A DNA stretch of 64,000 nucleotides from Diadophis punctatus similis (lineage: Eukaryota; Chordata; Lepidosauria; Squamata; Dipsadidae), in NCBI GenBank assembly GCA_023053685.1, contig JALIGW010000004.1, positions 79,491,861 to 79,555,860 on the forward strand, given 5' to 3'. Within the stretch, counting starts at the first letter, position 1; every line of letters begins with the position of its first letter. Of this stretch, positions 1-12,090 are shown piece after piece. The notes below the pieces were generated by a model. The model saw nothing but the letters and a program-made list of their open reading frames with translations. It was not told where the DNA came from and searched no databases. Both the position numbers and the translations under genes were made by a program.

Positions 1-232
1 CTGCATCTAAAATGGGCCGTGTGGGGACTCATGGGAGGGGAGGGGTAGGTGGAGCCAGCCAGGAGTGGGATTTGGGGGTTCTCCGAACTGCACAGAATCT
101 TAGCTAGAGATTTTCCCGAACCCCTGCGAACTCCCAGCAGCCCACCCCGGGCACAACTCACTTAACCATTGTCTCACTTAGCAGTGGAATTTTGGCGCTC
201 AATTGTGGTCGTACGTCGAGGACTATCTACAT

Positions 233-645
233 CAGGGGTGTCAAACTCAAGGCCTGCGGGCCGCATCCGGCCCATGATGTGGTTAGATCTGGCCCACTGG
301 GCTGCCCTGGACACAGCGAAGGATTGGACCCTGACGCCTCAGCCCCAGGCCAGCCGGGCACTGATCTACAACTTGGTGGCAGCCATCCAGGCCAGCCTTA
401 GATCCACGGGGCCACCCTGGAGCCAGCAAGGGGCTGCCCCTGCCCCGCCCCTGGGTGTGCACTGAAGACAATGGATCCCACAGCCCCATCTGGGCCACCA
501 CAGCTGCCCTGACGTGAGCGACATTGCCCACCTAGGGCACGCCCACCCAGTCAGCTGCAACCACCTGGCCACGCCCCCCCTGGCCTCCCCGAGGTCAATC
601 ACAACCCTGATGCGGCCCTCAATGAAATCGCGTTTGACACCCCTG
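233..645. mobile_element. hAT MITE, CAGGGGTGTCAAACTC family
   Basis: The ends are CAGGGGTGTCAAACTC and GTTTGACACCCCTG. Flanks ATCTACAT and ACCTACAT match at 7 of 8 positions. It lies in a NAPEPLD intron and contains no ORF of interest. Confidence 0.85.
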
Positions 646-682
646 ACCTACATCTAAAAACATCAGTAGGCTGATACTGGTA

Positions 683-970
683 GTTCCAAAAGTGCCTTTT
701 CAGGTGGCAACTGGACATTCTTGTTTTTTCTTTGAAGACATTTCGCTTCTCATCCAAGAAGCTTCTTCAGCTCTGGCAGGATGGTGGGGAATGGAAGGAT
801 TTATATTCCTTGCAGAATATAATTCCCCTTCCAAATCCTCCCAAATCCTTCCATTCCCCATCATCCAGTCAGAGCTGAAGAAGCTTCTTGGATGAGAAGC
901 GAAATGTCTACAAAGAAAAAAAAAACAAGAAAAGCCCAGTTGCCTCTTGAAAACAAGCACCTTTGGAACA
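683..970. repeat. Foldback repeat near NAPEPLD exon B
   Basis: The left arm (GTTCCAAAAGTGCC, then AAGAAGCTTCTTCAGCTCTG) is repeated as its complement on the right (CAGAGCTGAAGAAGCTTCTT, then CACCTTTGGAAC), around a spacer near 795-835. It starts 80 bp past the exon B donor in the NAPEPLD reading direction. Confidence 0.8.
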
Positions 971-1049
971 ACCTTGACCTGGAAGACTGAGAATCTCTAC
1001 AGACTTTCAGTAGGCCAATAGGTCGGCCTCCATGCTTTCGCGATCGCAC

Positions 1050-4000
1050 CTTGGTTCGTAGGCTCCGATGGGAATGGCTGCAAGATCGAACGGCCCAAAC
1101 CGTTTCCCTATTTCCTCAAAGGCAACGCAATAGCCGGTATCTCCAGCGAAAAAGAACCGGTTCCAGGGACCCAGAACCGACCAACTTCCCCAAAGAACCT
1201 TGTCTTCGTCCGTGGCCGTCCTTTTGCACCAGTGTTGAGAAGGAGTGAAAACAAAGGTGACGGCGTCGTGACCAGGAATGCAGTTTTCTCCCCACCAGTC
1301 AAGTTCAATGACGTTCTCGCAGCCGTATTTCTGCATCCAGTCTAAAAGTCCCAACGGCACGAACCACCTCAATTCACTGCCAAAACGTGCATTTAAACTC
1401 ATGACGGTCGGATAATCCAGATGGTCGTAATGATTGTGGCTGATCAACACCGCGTCTATTTTGGGCAGTTCGCTGACGGTGCACGGAGGACCTCGGAAAC
1501 GTTTAGGACCCAGAAACTGCACTGGGGAAGCCCGCTGGCTGAAGATGGGATCGGTAATAAAAGTAACTTCATCCATTTCTACCAACACCGATGCATGTCC
1601 GAGCCATGTTACTCGGATACCAGCTCCGGTCTTTCCAAACCGTTCAGGGTTTTGGACAAAATAAGGTGTCAACACGGGGAGGTGTAAGTCAAGGATCTAG
1701 CAACAGAAAAACAGAAAAGACAAAATCAGAAAACATGTCCTATTTCCAAATGACAAATATTATAAGTCTTCAATCAATCAGAATAGAGCTGGAAGGCACC
1801 TTGGAGGTCTTCTAGTCCAACTCCCTGTTCAAGACCCTATACCATTTCAGATAGGTGATTGTTCAGTCTTTTCTTAAAAACCTCCAGTGATGAAGCACCC
1901 ACAACTTCTGAAGACAAGCTGTTCTAATGGTTAATTTTCCTCACTGTTAGGAAGTTTCTCCTTAATTCCAAGTTGCTGAGATAGCGCAGTGGTTAAAAGC
2001 AGCATTGCGACCTTCAGCTGATTGCTAGTTCAGCAGTTCAGCTGTTCAAATCTCACTAGGCTCAAGGTTGACTCAGCCTTCCATCCTTCCGAGGTGGGTA
2101 AAATGAGGACCCAGATTGTTGGGGGCAATATGCTGAACTCTGTAAACCGCTTAGAGAGGGCTGTAAAGCACTATGAAGCGGTATATAAGTAAAGTGCTAT
2201 TGCTATTGCTATTGCTTCTCTCCTTGATTAGTTCCCCTCCATTGTTTCTTGTCCTGCCTTCTGGTGCTTTGGAAAATAGGTTGTCCCCCCCTCTTCTTTG
2301 TGGCAACCCGTCAAATACTGGAACTCTACTATCATGTCACCCCTAGTCCTTCTTTTCTCTAGACTGACCATACCCAATTCCTGCAGCTGTTCTTCATATG
2401 TTTTTGTCTCCAGGACCTTAAATATCTAAGTTGATCTTCTTTGCACTTTTTTCAAAGCATCAACATCTTTTTTGTACTGTTATGACCAAAACTGGATGCC
2501 GTATTCCAGGTGTGGTCTTACTAAGGATTTATAAAGTGGTAGTAATACTTCACTTGACTGTGATTCTATGCCTCTGTTTATACAACCAAGGATTGAATTA
2601 GCTTTTTTGACTGCTGCCACACACTGCTGGCTCATGTTTACGTGATCTGAGCCAGATTTCGCCTAATCTGAACTTGTTACCTTTGGTTTTTTTCCTGCCC
2701 GAGTGTAAAACCTTGCTTTTCTCCACATTAAATTTCCTACTGTTGGCTAGAGCCCATTGTTCAATTCTGTCAAGATCTTTTTGGATCCTGAGCTTGTCTT
2801 GTCAGTCTTCAGCCCAGAAGTGGGTTCCTCTCGGTTCGGACTGGTTCGCCCGAGCTGGTAGCAAACCGCTGGTGATGTCACGGAGATCACATGATCCACT
2901 TTTGTGACCTTCTGACGAGGAAAGTTAACGAGGAAGCCAGATTCACTTAACAACCGTGTTCCTCACTTAACAACTGAGGTGATTCACTTCACCACCGTGG
3001 CAAGAAAGGTCATAACATGAGGCAAAATTCACTTCACAACCATCTTGTTTAGCAACAGAAATTTTGTGTTCGTAAATCAAGGACTACCTGTAGACAAGAT
3101 GCCTTTTAGCCAGCAAAACAACGTAACACAAATTACATCAAAAGTTCTCGGCAGGGTTAGACTTTACTGTAAACCCTTCATGCAGACTTAAAAGCAAACA
3201 ACATACTTAATCCTTTAATAGCTTTACTCCGACTTGGTATTAGCTCAGCTGCAAAAATATGTCAGTGTACTTATAACCTGAGTGTAAGACCAGCAACAGA
3301 TGCTCCAAAGCTGTAAACATTCACAAATGGAGACCACACAAACAACTCTTTGCGAGGAAATGTGGACATTGCTACATTTATGTGCACCAGAAAAACACTC
3401 TGCAAAAACATCTGACTTAATTAGGAGGGAAGGAAGGAAACAGACAGGCAGCAGGGAAAAATAAAAATAAGATTATATACCAGCAAACTAGCATGCAGCC
3501 TGCATCAAGGAACGCAATGATCAAATGTACAACATTTGCTTTTAGAAGGCTTCAAATCCTTTCTTTGCTGCACTGCAGGTAGTCCTCAATTTCCAACTGG
3601 TGGCTTAGTAACCATCCAGAGTTACGACAGAGCCCCCGCAAACAGTACTTACAACCTGGTTTCCAAATTGCAACAGCCACTCCTCTCCCACATTCGCGTC
3701 TGTTTGCAGGGTCCTGCGGTCACGTCACCCCGATTTACTAATTGCTTTTTCTGGAAACCGGTTATTTATTTCCAGTTTCCAGGAGGAAAAAAATGGCCAT
3801 AGTGGACAATGGATCCACTTAACAACCCAAGGGTTCACTTTATGACTGGGGCATTTGCTTTGTAACTGCTGCATTTGTCAGGGTTCCAAGTAATACATCC
3901 ATAGCAAACAATAATAGCAATAGCACTTTTCTTATATACCGCTTCATAGTGCTTTACAGCCCTCTCTAAGCGGTTTACAGAGTTCAGCATATTGCCCCCA

Positions 4001-6042
4001 ACAATCTGGGTCCTCATTTTACCGACCTCGGAAGGATGGAAGGCTGAGTCAACCTTGAGCCTAGTGAGATTTGAACAGCTGAACTGTTGAACTAGCAGTC
4101 AGCCTGCAATGGCTGCATTTAACCACTGCACCACTTCAGCTCTTAACAACAAAACAACAAAACTCCCGAGGCGGGTGGATTCCTCAAAGAATAGTTCTAT
4201 TGGATATATCATATTGGCACAGTTCTGGTGAAAACTGACTCTGAAGGTTCCCGCAGTTTTCCCCTAATCAAAAGTAAAAGTTTTTCCCCTTCCCCAAACA
4301 ATCAGTCACATGGTCCAATCAAGGTGCAGTCCGGTTGCCTAGTAACATCGCTCCTCCTCTCTCCCACCAGGTATTAGAATGTCCTTGGTTCCCAGGAAAG
4401 TATTTTGTTTTGGCTACAAAACTCCAGTTATCTCTATTCCTCCCTCCTCAGCTCCAGTGTGGCAAGTCCTCAGAGTCCTCAGAGAGTTGGGCGGCATAGA
4501 AATCCATTAAATTAAATTAAATTAAGCCTCAAAATGGTTTTGGTCAGGTCAGCTTCAGGTTTGACAGCATTTACTAAATGAATGCTGCAAAAAAAAGTCA
4601 TAGAATCAAGATGTCATGTGGCTGTCTCAAGTTACGACCGTCAGGACTTACATAGAATCCCAGATCTGGAAGGGATCTTGGAGGTCTTCTAGTCCAACCC
4701 CCTGCTCAAGGCAGGAGACCTTACACCATTCCAACCACATGGTTGTCCAGTCCATTTTTGAAAACCTCCAGTGATGGAGCATGACACTCTCAATTACAGT
4801 CATAAATCAAGGACTATCGATATTGTACTTACATTTTCTTTGAAAAATACAAAAATACAGAAAATGCAAGATCATCTGTTGTGTTCTACAATACTAGAAA
4901 GTACTGCCTGGGTGACATTGAATAATATATACTGGTGAAGCAGCTTCAAGTCAGTGGTGCTAATACTTGAAAAGACTACCGTACCTTTCATTAACTATAT
5001 TAGATTTAAAGACTGACAAACAATATATTATTTATACCAGTGATGGCGAACCTATGGCACGGGTGCCAAAGGTGGCACATGGAGCCATATCTGCCGGCAC
5101 GCGAGCCGTTGCCCTAGCTCAGCTCCAGTGCGCATGTGTGTGCCCGCCAGCTGATTTTTGGCTCGCGCAGAGGCTCTGGGAGGGCGATTTCGGCCTCTGG
5201 AGGGCCTGCAGGGTGGCGGGGGGAGCGTTTTCGCCCTCCCCAAGCTCCAAGAAAGCCTCTGGAGTCTGGGCCTACAGGGCCCACTGGAAGTCAGGAAATG
5301 GGGGGGGGGGGTCGCGCATGCATGTGCAAGGGGGTGGGGCAAGTGAGGGGCTTTGAATTATGGGTATGGGCACGCGCTTTATTTCGGCACCCGAGGAAAA
5401 AAAGGTTCGCCATCACTGATTTATACCATAATCTCAATCTGAAGAAATATATACTTTCTATCGAAATCAAGAACAAAACTCAACCAACTGCCTTTCAAAG
5501 AGGAGAAATATAAACCAAATATGTCTTGGGATAGCATTATAAGTTATTTAGGAAAAAGGATATTTGCTAAGTACATCGACATGTGATGCTGGATTAGGAT
5601 TGTTTGTTGCATTTACACTTAAATAGCTATGTTTGCTTCACACATTAAATTATGTTAGGGTGCTATTATGTTCGATAATTAAAGCATAAGTCATCATCCA
5701 TTTATTTGCAGGCGGCATTTTCCGACCATTGAAGCACAATCAACCGTGAATGCATTTACCTGTTTTGAACTTGGGACTTTGCTGTTGTCTTTTTCTGTAA
5801 AAATCCACTTCAGGACATTTGAGAAGGTTACCGATTTCCACGTCGGCCAAGGATTCATAAATCTGCCATCTTTACCTTTCTTTGACTTCGTTACATCTTC
5901 CTCTAGTCGATAATCCAACCGGAAACTTTTTCTAGAAGAATTGCTCCCCCGGGAACCTTGATTTGAATCCTGACGTTTTCTTACTTCTTCTTTCAAGTTG
6001 GAATTGCAAGGCTGTTCTTCGTCCATTTCATTTGGTGATGAA
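1050..6042 (-). CDS. NAPEPLD: NAPEPLD, N-acyl phosphatidylethanolamine phospholipase D (5' part, 2 coding exons)
   Basis: This membrane-associated zinc hydrolase releases N-acylethanolamines such as anandamide from N-acyl phosphatidylethanolamines. Coding exon A is 6042-5760: a pyrimidine-rich acceptor precedes it, the ATG is at 6026-6024, it holds 89 codons, and it ends CAG before GTAAAT. Coding exon B is 1696-1050: it follows a strong polypyrimidine tract and AG, holds 215 codons plus 2 nt, and ends CCAAG before GTGCGA. The two join in phase 0 (SSKQ/ILDL). Exon A has the conserved [20 protein letters not shown] stretch. Exon B is a metallo-beta-lactamase fold with WLGHAS, the zinc-binding HNHYDH (about residues 176-181 here), FTPSQHWC and FAGDTGY, and ends at GAYEPR. 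I recall the human protein as 393 residues, so about 85 C-terminal residues are missing and lie left of base 1. The 5' UTR exon was not located and is probably in the CpG-rich block near 12-13.5 kb. No frameshift or stop is seen. Confidence 0.95.
1775..2790 (-). mobile_element. CR1-type LINE 3' region, split by a SINE
   Basis: Reverse orientation: the 3' end GGAGGTCTTCTAGTCCAACT is at left, and the coding end (TGGATGCCGTATTCCAGGTG region) at right. The SINE at 1976-2215 interrupts it. No open reverse-transcriptase frame survives. Confidence 0.75.
1976..2215 (+). mobile_element. tRNA-derived SINE, Sauria type
   Basis: The head has A-box-like AGCGCAGTGG and B-box-like GTTCAAATCT, then GGCTCAAGGTTGACTCAGCC and a tail GCGGTATATAAGTAAAGTGC with a (GCTATT)n end. 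It interrupts a CR1 element. Confidence 0.88.
2840..3870. repeat. Two partial TA-type MITEs and the stretch between
   Basis: A 3' part ends 3090 (AAATCAAGGACTACCTG) and a 5' part starts 3576 (CAGGTAGTCCTCAATTTC). Between 3091 and 3575 I see nothing recognisable. Short further end pieces lie at about 150-224 and 14341-14418. Confidence 0.65.
3910..4142 (-). mobile_element. tRNA-derived SINE, Sauria type
   Basis: This is a full-length reverse copy: the tail TATACCGCTTCATAGTGC comes first and the tRNA-like head ACCACTGCACCACTTCAGC ends it. Confidence 0.88.
4143..5029. other. NAPEPLD intron, mostly unassigned
   Basis: Apart from a LINE tail piece with (AATTA)n (about 4485-4530) and the CR1 end at 4650, I see nothing recognisable. 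Confidence 0.5.
4650..4790 (-). mobile_element. CR1 3' end fragment
   Basis: ATAGAATCCCAGATCTGGAA and GTCTTCTAGTCCAACCCCCT followed by AACCTCCAGTGATGGAGC are a typical 3'-truncated CR1 in reverse. Confidence 0.75.
5038..5418. mobile_element. hAT MITE, CAGTGATGGCGAACC family
   Basis: The ends are CAGTGATGGCGAACCTATGG and GGTTCGCCATCACTG with a perfect TSD ATTTATAC. It is in the NAPEPLD intron between the two coding exons. Confidence 0.9.
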
Positions 6043-6608
6043 CTAGGGAGGGAAAAAAAGAAAAAAAATTATCTTTCTTAAATTGGAAGATTAAAGGAAG
6101 GGGGAAAGGAAAACCTTTCTGAGGAAAATCTGCAAATCTTTCCTTCACGTTTCCACGCCAAGAATGTTTCAGAGCAAGTTTTAGCATGCAGACATTAGAA
6201 TTCTTTTAACACATTCATGACGAGAAGCGTGTTTTGGCTTTTAAACAGTGACAACCTGCCCTGTTGCTGTGTTCCGGGAAGAGAAGCTAAAAGCTTTGGC
6301 TGAACCACAAGCTGTTTGTGAAGCTCACAATTTTATAAGCAGCTGATCGAAATACAGGAACTCCGTAGAGACACGTAGAAACCTTTTAGGTACATTTTAA
6401 GCATGCAGAGACATGTTAGAACAGGGTATTGGACTTGCACAGACTAGAAACCCAAAATCTACACCAAAGCTGACCACAGGCCTAAATTTTCTGACATGAG
6501 AGAAAAAACACTTTTGAAAGCAATCAAGAGTGCAATCTGTGAGTAACTGATAAATAAGCACACACTGTCTTTCCACCTTTCATAGTTAGAAGTTATTTAC
6601 CTTTAGAA

Positions 6609-6888
6609 CAGTGATTGCTGCCGGTTCTGACCGGTTCGCCTGTACTGGTAGCGGTAATTTCCCCCCGCTCGCCGAACCGGCAGCAATGGCTGACTGGCCA
6701 CGCTCCCGAACCAGTCCTCCGGTCGCCGCTTCCTGAAAGCGGCTGGCAAAAAAACCTTTACACATGTGCAAACACTTCTGCGCATGCGCAAAGGGTCATT
6801 TGCGCGACGTGATGTCGGCGCGCGTGCAAAACGCACACTTCCGACGCGATGCGAACTGGTAGGGAAAGTTAAGTCGAACCCACCCCTG
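6609..6888. mobile_element. hAT MITE, GGTTCG-rich family
   Basis: It runs from CAGTGATTGCTGCCGGTTC to AACCCACCCCTG with a perfect TSD CTTTAGAA. The core holds TACTGGTAGCGG and GAACTGGTAGGGAAAG blocks. Confidence 0.85.
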
Positions 6889-7130
6889 CTTTAGAAGTGA
6901 GTAGTTAGTAATCATAACTTTAAAAGTAGTATTACTAAAGTTAACAGTTTGCAAAAAGTTGCTTGTATGTTCAAATCGGTGTCCTCTTTATGCATCCGGC
7001 CTGCTCTAATCTAAATGGTTTTTTTTAAATTAAGTGAAAGCGTTCGTTCATAGAAATTTGGACCCGTCTTCCTTGGCAGAAAATATTAGAAAATTTGACC
7101 TACCCAAAAGGCGTCTGAAGAAGCGAGTTA

Positions 7131-7377
7131 GGAGCCGAGATGGCGCAGTGGTTAAAAGCAGCACTGCAACCTACTTCAGCTGGCTGCTAGTTCAGCAGCT
7201 CAGCGGTTCAAATCTCACCGGCTCAAGGTTGACTCAGCCTTCCATCCTTCCGAGGTGGGTAAAATGAGGACCCAGATTGTTGGGGGCAATATGCTGAACT
7301 CTGTAAACCGCTTAGAGAGGGCTGTAAAGCACTATGAAGCGGTATATAAGTCTAAGTGCTAAGTCTAAGTGCTATTA
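7131..7377 (+). mobile_element. tRNA-derived SINE, Sauria type
   Basis: Full-length copy: head GAGCCGAGATGGCGCAGTGG, B box GGTTCAAATCTC, tail GCGGTATATAAGTCTAAGTG. Confidence 0.9.
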
Positions 7378-8031
7378 TAGTTCACAACAGTTTTCAAAAA
7401 AACCCTCATCGGTGAGAAAAAGCTAGCAGACTCGTTATTAACATGAGTCTTCACCCAGAACATCTACTTAAATAGTACTGGAAGTTGAGGAATGTTGTTA
7501 TTACTATTAGTTAATTAAGATCTTTGGTTAATTAGTAAAGTATCTGTTTCCTTTTATTACATAGTAATTTGCAGCAGACGGAAGAAGTAGTTCCACCTGG
7601 CTGGCTGAACCAAAGGGAAGATGGGAGTGTTTCCATTGCAGTTCGCTCATTTTCCTTCTCTTGGCTTCTTCCCCAATTGTGTTTGTACTCCTGTGTCATT
7701 TTTTCACACTTTAAACCCTGCAGGCAGGAATCTCCAACGCGTTGGCAGCCTCTCTGACCTCTCTGAGGTCATGTCGTAAGACCAAATGCATTCAGGATGA
7801 ACCTTAACAGCCTGAGTAGATTCCACAGCCCTGGAGAATACATCCAGAAATACATGTGGTGACTGGGCACTGAAATTCAGCATGAAAAAAATATTTTCAA
7901 TTTCTGCCATTTTCACACCATTCTCTCATGTTCCATGAATGCCAATGTTTCAAAGGCTGAAAGTTGGCAAAAGCTGACTTGGAAATTAGTGCGTCCAAAT
8001 TAGATGATTGAGAACAAGACAACCAAACAGG

Positions 8032-8032
<1 letters not shown>

Positions 8033-8125
<93 letters not shown>

Positions 8126-8134
8126 TAGATAGAT
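8033..8134. repeat. (GATA)n(GACA)n microsatellite, Bkm type
   Basis: About 15 GATA units, then 8 GACA units, then GATA again. Confidence 0.95.
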
Positions 8135-8160
8135 GTAGAGGTAGATATATAGATATAGAT

Positions 8161-8406
8161 CAATGGTGGCGAACCTATAGCACGCGTGTCAGATGTGGTA
8201 CGCAGAACCCTCTCTGTGGGCACACGTGCCGTTGCCCCAGCTCTGTTCTAGGTCTTTGCCACGCATGCGCGCGCGCCTCCCGCCAGCCAGCTGGTCTTTG
8301 GGTCTCTGCCGCGCATGCGCGGGGTGCGCACATGCGCCCACACCTTGCAGTTTGGGCACGCGCGAGGACTTTGGGCACTCGGTGCCTAAAAGGTTCGCCA
8401 TCACTG
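8161..8406. mobile_element. hAT MITE, CAGTGATGGCGAACC family
   Basis: The ends are CAATGGTGGCGAACC and GGTTCGCCATCACTG with a perfect TSD ATATAGAT. It is inserted just after a GATA/GACA tract. Confidence 0.88.
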
Positions 8407-8421
8407 ATATAGATATATTCC

Positions 8422-8655
8422 TGAGTGGTGTGGTGGCCTAGTGGTGGAGCTCTCACCTCACAATCAGGAGGCTGTGAGTTCGATCCTTGGTAGAGGTAGA
8501 TATTTCTCTCTCTGGGCACAATGAGAATATATCTGATGAACAAAACTCCACATTGGCGACAGGAAGGGCATCTAGCCAGTAAACATTCAGCTCCGATCAG
8601 TTGCCCAGACTCCACGCACAAGGGATTATGGGGTCATTAAATGAAGGTGATGATA
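8422..8655 (+). mobile_element. Second tRNA-derived SINE family
   Basis: The head has A-box-like GTGGTGGCCTAGTGG and B-box-like GAGTTCGATCC. The body contains GGGATTATGGGGTCATTAAA and ends in a (TA)n tail. Two reverse copies of the same family are at 32195-32415 and 40682-40927. Confidence 0.75.
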
Positions 8656-8891
8656 TATATATATATTCCTTGACTTATTACACAATTGAGCTCCAAATTT
8701 ATATGATTAAGCATGACAGTTGTTAAGTGAATTTTGTCCCATTTTGTGCAATTGAAGTCCACAGAATGTAAAGTTGCCAAGTTTGAGAAATACTAATTTA
8801 GAGACTCAATTTTTTTTGAAGGAATAAGAACAGTCAAGAGTATAAAAAAGACGCTAAACTTTGAAAGCATATTGACCACAAAAACTAGATA

Positions 8892-9288
8892 CAGGTAGTC
8901 CTCGACTCACAACAGTTCCTTTACTGAGCGTTCAAAGTTCAACGGCCGTGAAAAAATGACCTAGGACCGTTTTTCACACTTATGACCGTTCCAGCATCCC
9001 CTTGGTTCACGCAATCAAAATTCAAATGATTGACAACTGCTTCATATTTGTGACTGTTGCAGTGTCACCGGGGGTCATGTGATCATCTTTTGAGACCCTC
9101 TGACAAGCAAAGTCAAGGAGGAAGGCAGATTCACTTAACAACCGTCTGACTAACCTAACAATTGCAGTGATTCACTTAACGAACGTGGCAAGAAAGGTAA
9201 TAAAATGGGGCAAAGCTCACTTAACAAATGTCTCCCTTAGGGGCATAAGTTCCGGGTTCAATTGTGGTCGTAAGTTGAGGCCTACCTG
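8892..9288. mobile_element. TA-flanked MITE (CAGGTAGTCCTCGAC ends), full length
   Basis: The ends are CAGGTAGTCCTCGACTCAC and TAAGTTGAGGCCTACCTG with TA on each side, suggesting a Tc1/mariner-type TA target. The interior has the hallmark blocks AACCGTCTGACTAACC and TTCACTTAACGAACGTGGC. It is the most frequent repeat of the window, about 24 copies. Confidence 0.8.
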
Positions 9289-11649
9289 TATTGACAATTT
9301 GCCAGAATGTGAAGAGGTTTCACTAGGCTGGTGTACTCGTATGACGCTGACTCGCAGCTGTTCAATGTTTAAACAGGCCTTGAAAAAAATGGATTTCCAA
9401 GGTCCTTCAAACCCCAAAGATCTTTCCAGAAGGACAGATTCAATGATACACAAATTAAATGGTGTTGTAAGATATTATTCCGTGAAAATGAGATCCGAAG
9501 TTAAAGACAACACAAGTCAACGTGTATTTAAAAAAAATGGGAGCGAAAGGAAAGGATAGACAACATTTCTATACTTGAGAGATTGCCAATCACCTCATGT
9601 TATCGTTGAAAACGTAAGGCACATTTTGTGCTTTGGGGAGCCTAAGAACAATGTAAAAATGTTCTTTTAGAAGCAACAACAACAACAACAACAACCCTGT
9701 TTTGCTCTTATTTATTTATTTTAAATGAAAATGGTCTCTGCCTGAGAATCTGAGTGGAGATGCAAAAAAAAAAAAAAATCTAATCCAGAATCTTCCATTC
9801 CTCCTCCCAATGCAGGAAACGATTGCAGGGAAAAATCAGATAAAAAGAACATTCTTAGGACACACCTTAGTTGTTACCTAGAAGTCAGGTTCACATTCTC
9901 CTTTGCAAATCCTGCTTTCACACTGGGTCAGGTGTGAAAGGGTTTCCGATAATTAAGTTTAACCGAAAAGCCACATTCCGCAAAAAATTCTGTTCCTGGT
10001 TTTTAAAGCATTAATCGGACCTCTTTTGAGTTTTAAGATAACAAGGGAATTTCACAGGTTGGACGAGGGTAGTTTGAAGACAGTTTTTCTTGCCTTGCTT
10101 TGAAGTTGGTGGTATTTTAAAAACATCCTAACAATTTGGTACAAGCAACTGGATGGGAAAAGAAAATCCAAATCAAGACGCCGACTGCAAGGGTCAACCG
10201 TAGTCCTTCCCAATTCTGAATTTCTTCAGATGTTTTGAACTATAGGAAGTCCTCGACTTACAACTATTTATTTAGTGACCGTTCAAAAGTTGCAACGGCC
10301 CTGAAAAGTGACTTAGGACATTTTTTCACACGTATGACCGTTGCCACACACCCCATGGTCACGTGATCAAAACTCGAATGATTGACAAGTGCTTCATATT
10401 TATGATGGTTGCAGTGTTCCCGGGGTCAGGCGATCCCCTTCTGACAAGCCAAGTCAACTGAGAAGCCAGATTCACTTAGCGACCGTATTACTAATTTACT
10501 GAAGCACTATTAGGAAGTTCGTACAATGAGGCAAAACTCCTTTAACAACTGTCTCACTTAACCATAGAAAGTTTTGGGCTCAATTGTGGTCATAAATCGA
10601 GGATGACTGTACACATATCCTACTGGACAGATTAAATATCGGGAGCAATTGTCATTCTCACGTATATATTTTTTTCCTGTTGAGGTGGGGCTTATTTTCA
10701 TGATTTCTCCCGATGGCTAGGTTACTTTAGAAAAAACTGCGGAAAAACGCCTGGCTCTTAACAATATCTAAGTTACATTGGCTTTATATGCAAATGTAGA
10801 ATAAGACAGCAGTTCCTGCCCAGAATACAAATTTGGCAGGCAAGGATTATGTAACATTTTTCTGAAAAGCCAACACAGCACATTTCCATGTGAATGATGG
10901 AGAATGCTCGAACCATAGCAACTGAATTGAACTGCCTGCCTTTTCATTCCTGGATTTGAACCTATTCACCAACTAAAAATGAGACAGTCCTTTGGGAAAA
11001 AGAATAAAAAAAAGAGAAAGACTGAACACTATGCATGCTAATATCTCAATTGAGCACTATTTTCCTTTCAGTATCTGACATTCCAAATGGCTGTCATTCT
11101 AAAACAATTATTTACTAATCTGGACTGCTATTTTTTTTAATAAAGAAAGTGATTTATTGCAAATTGTACAGTTATCATCCAGAATCGCTGCGGTCCAAAG
11201 AACTGAACTCAAATGCAATTTCTAGCTTTGTTTAAGGCACAAATTAAACAATCCCTCTGGGACAAAGGAACTGAACACAACAACTCTCAATTTTGCAGCC
11301 TTAATCATCTGCAACGCCCAATTTCTGCTCCTATCTTATTTTCTCCGAAATTTAATCCCGTATGAAATAAATACAGAAACTACCAACCCTGCCATTGATA
11401 AGGAATCCACAATAATTAATATTTAATATTTCCCTCCCATCCCCACAATACAAAGGCACCCTATTCCCTAACAAAGTGTAAAAGCCATCAGTTTGCAAAC
11501 TTTTTTTTTTAATTGTCTAACTTTCAGGAGGGGAAAAAACAGCCTGATTTGCTCCATTATCCTTTCTGATCTTCTTGATAACATCTCTGATTGCAGGAAA
11601 AAAATGCGATCTTTCGACTGACCCAGAGGTAATGCATCCTTGTTCCAGC
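9289..11649. other. Upstream NAPEPLD region, no gene seen
   Basis: Holds (CAA)n at about 9670-9694 and the MITE at 10243. The rest is AT-rich unique sequence; open frames are short and unlike known proteins. Confidence 0.5.
10243..10610. mobile_element. TA-type MITE copy
   Basis: Diverged full-length copy: GGAAGTCCTCGACTTACAAC to TAAATCGAGGATGACTG. Confidence 0.7.
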
Positions 11650-12090
11650 CTTCTAGTACAGGTAGTGAGGGGTCTCTGAGCTTGGTGGTTTTCTTGCAGA
11701 CCTTTCATTACCAAACTAGATAACATCATCAGTGCTGGTAGGGAGTGGGGTTTGTGGATTGGAGGAGGAGGACTGTGAGGTCCTTGGTGCTCTCTGAGTT
11801 TGCTTGTTTTCTTGCAGACCTTTCATTACCAAACTAGATAACATCATCAGTGCTAGTAGGGAGTGGGGTTTGTGGATTGGAGGAGGAGGACTGTGAGGTC
11901 CTTGGTGCTGAGTTTGCTTGTTTTCTTGCAGACCTTTCATTACCAAACTAGATAACATCATCAGTGCTGGTAGGGAGTGGGGTTTGTGGATTGGAGGAGG
12001 AGGACTGTGAGGTCCTTGGTGCTCTCTGAGTTTGCTTGTTTTCTTGCAGACCTTTCATTAACCAAACTAGGTAACATCACCAGTGCCACG
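11650..12090. repeat. Tandem repeat, about 118 bp x 3.5
   Basis: Units begin near GTTTTCTTGCAGACCTTTCA and include ACCAAACTAGATAACATCAT and GTGGATTGGAGGAGGAGGAC. The last unit is diverged (CTAGGTAACATCACC). A single related copy is at 31346-31480. It borders the CpG-rich block. Confidence 0.85.

Noticed and set aside
1..1049. Search for the last NAPEPLD coding exon(s)
   Set aside because: No frame encoding the expected continuation after GAYEPR was seen; this stretch holds a hAT and a foldback repeat.
7131..7220. A and B boxes that might mark tRNA genes
   Set aside because: All copies continue into the common SINE body and tail; none folds as a complete tRNA with an acceptor stem as far as I can judge.
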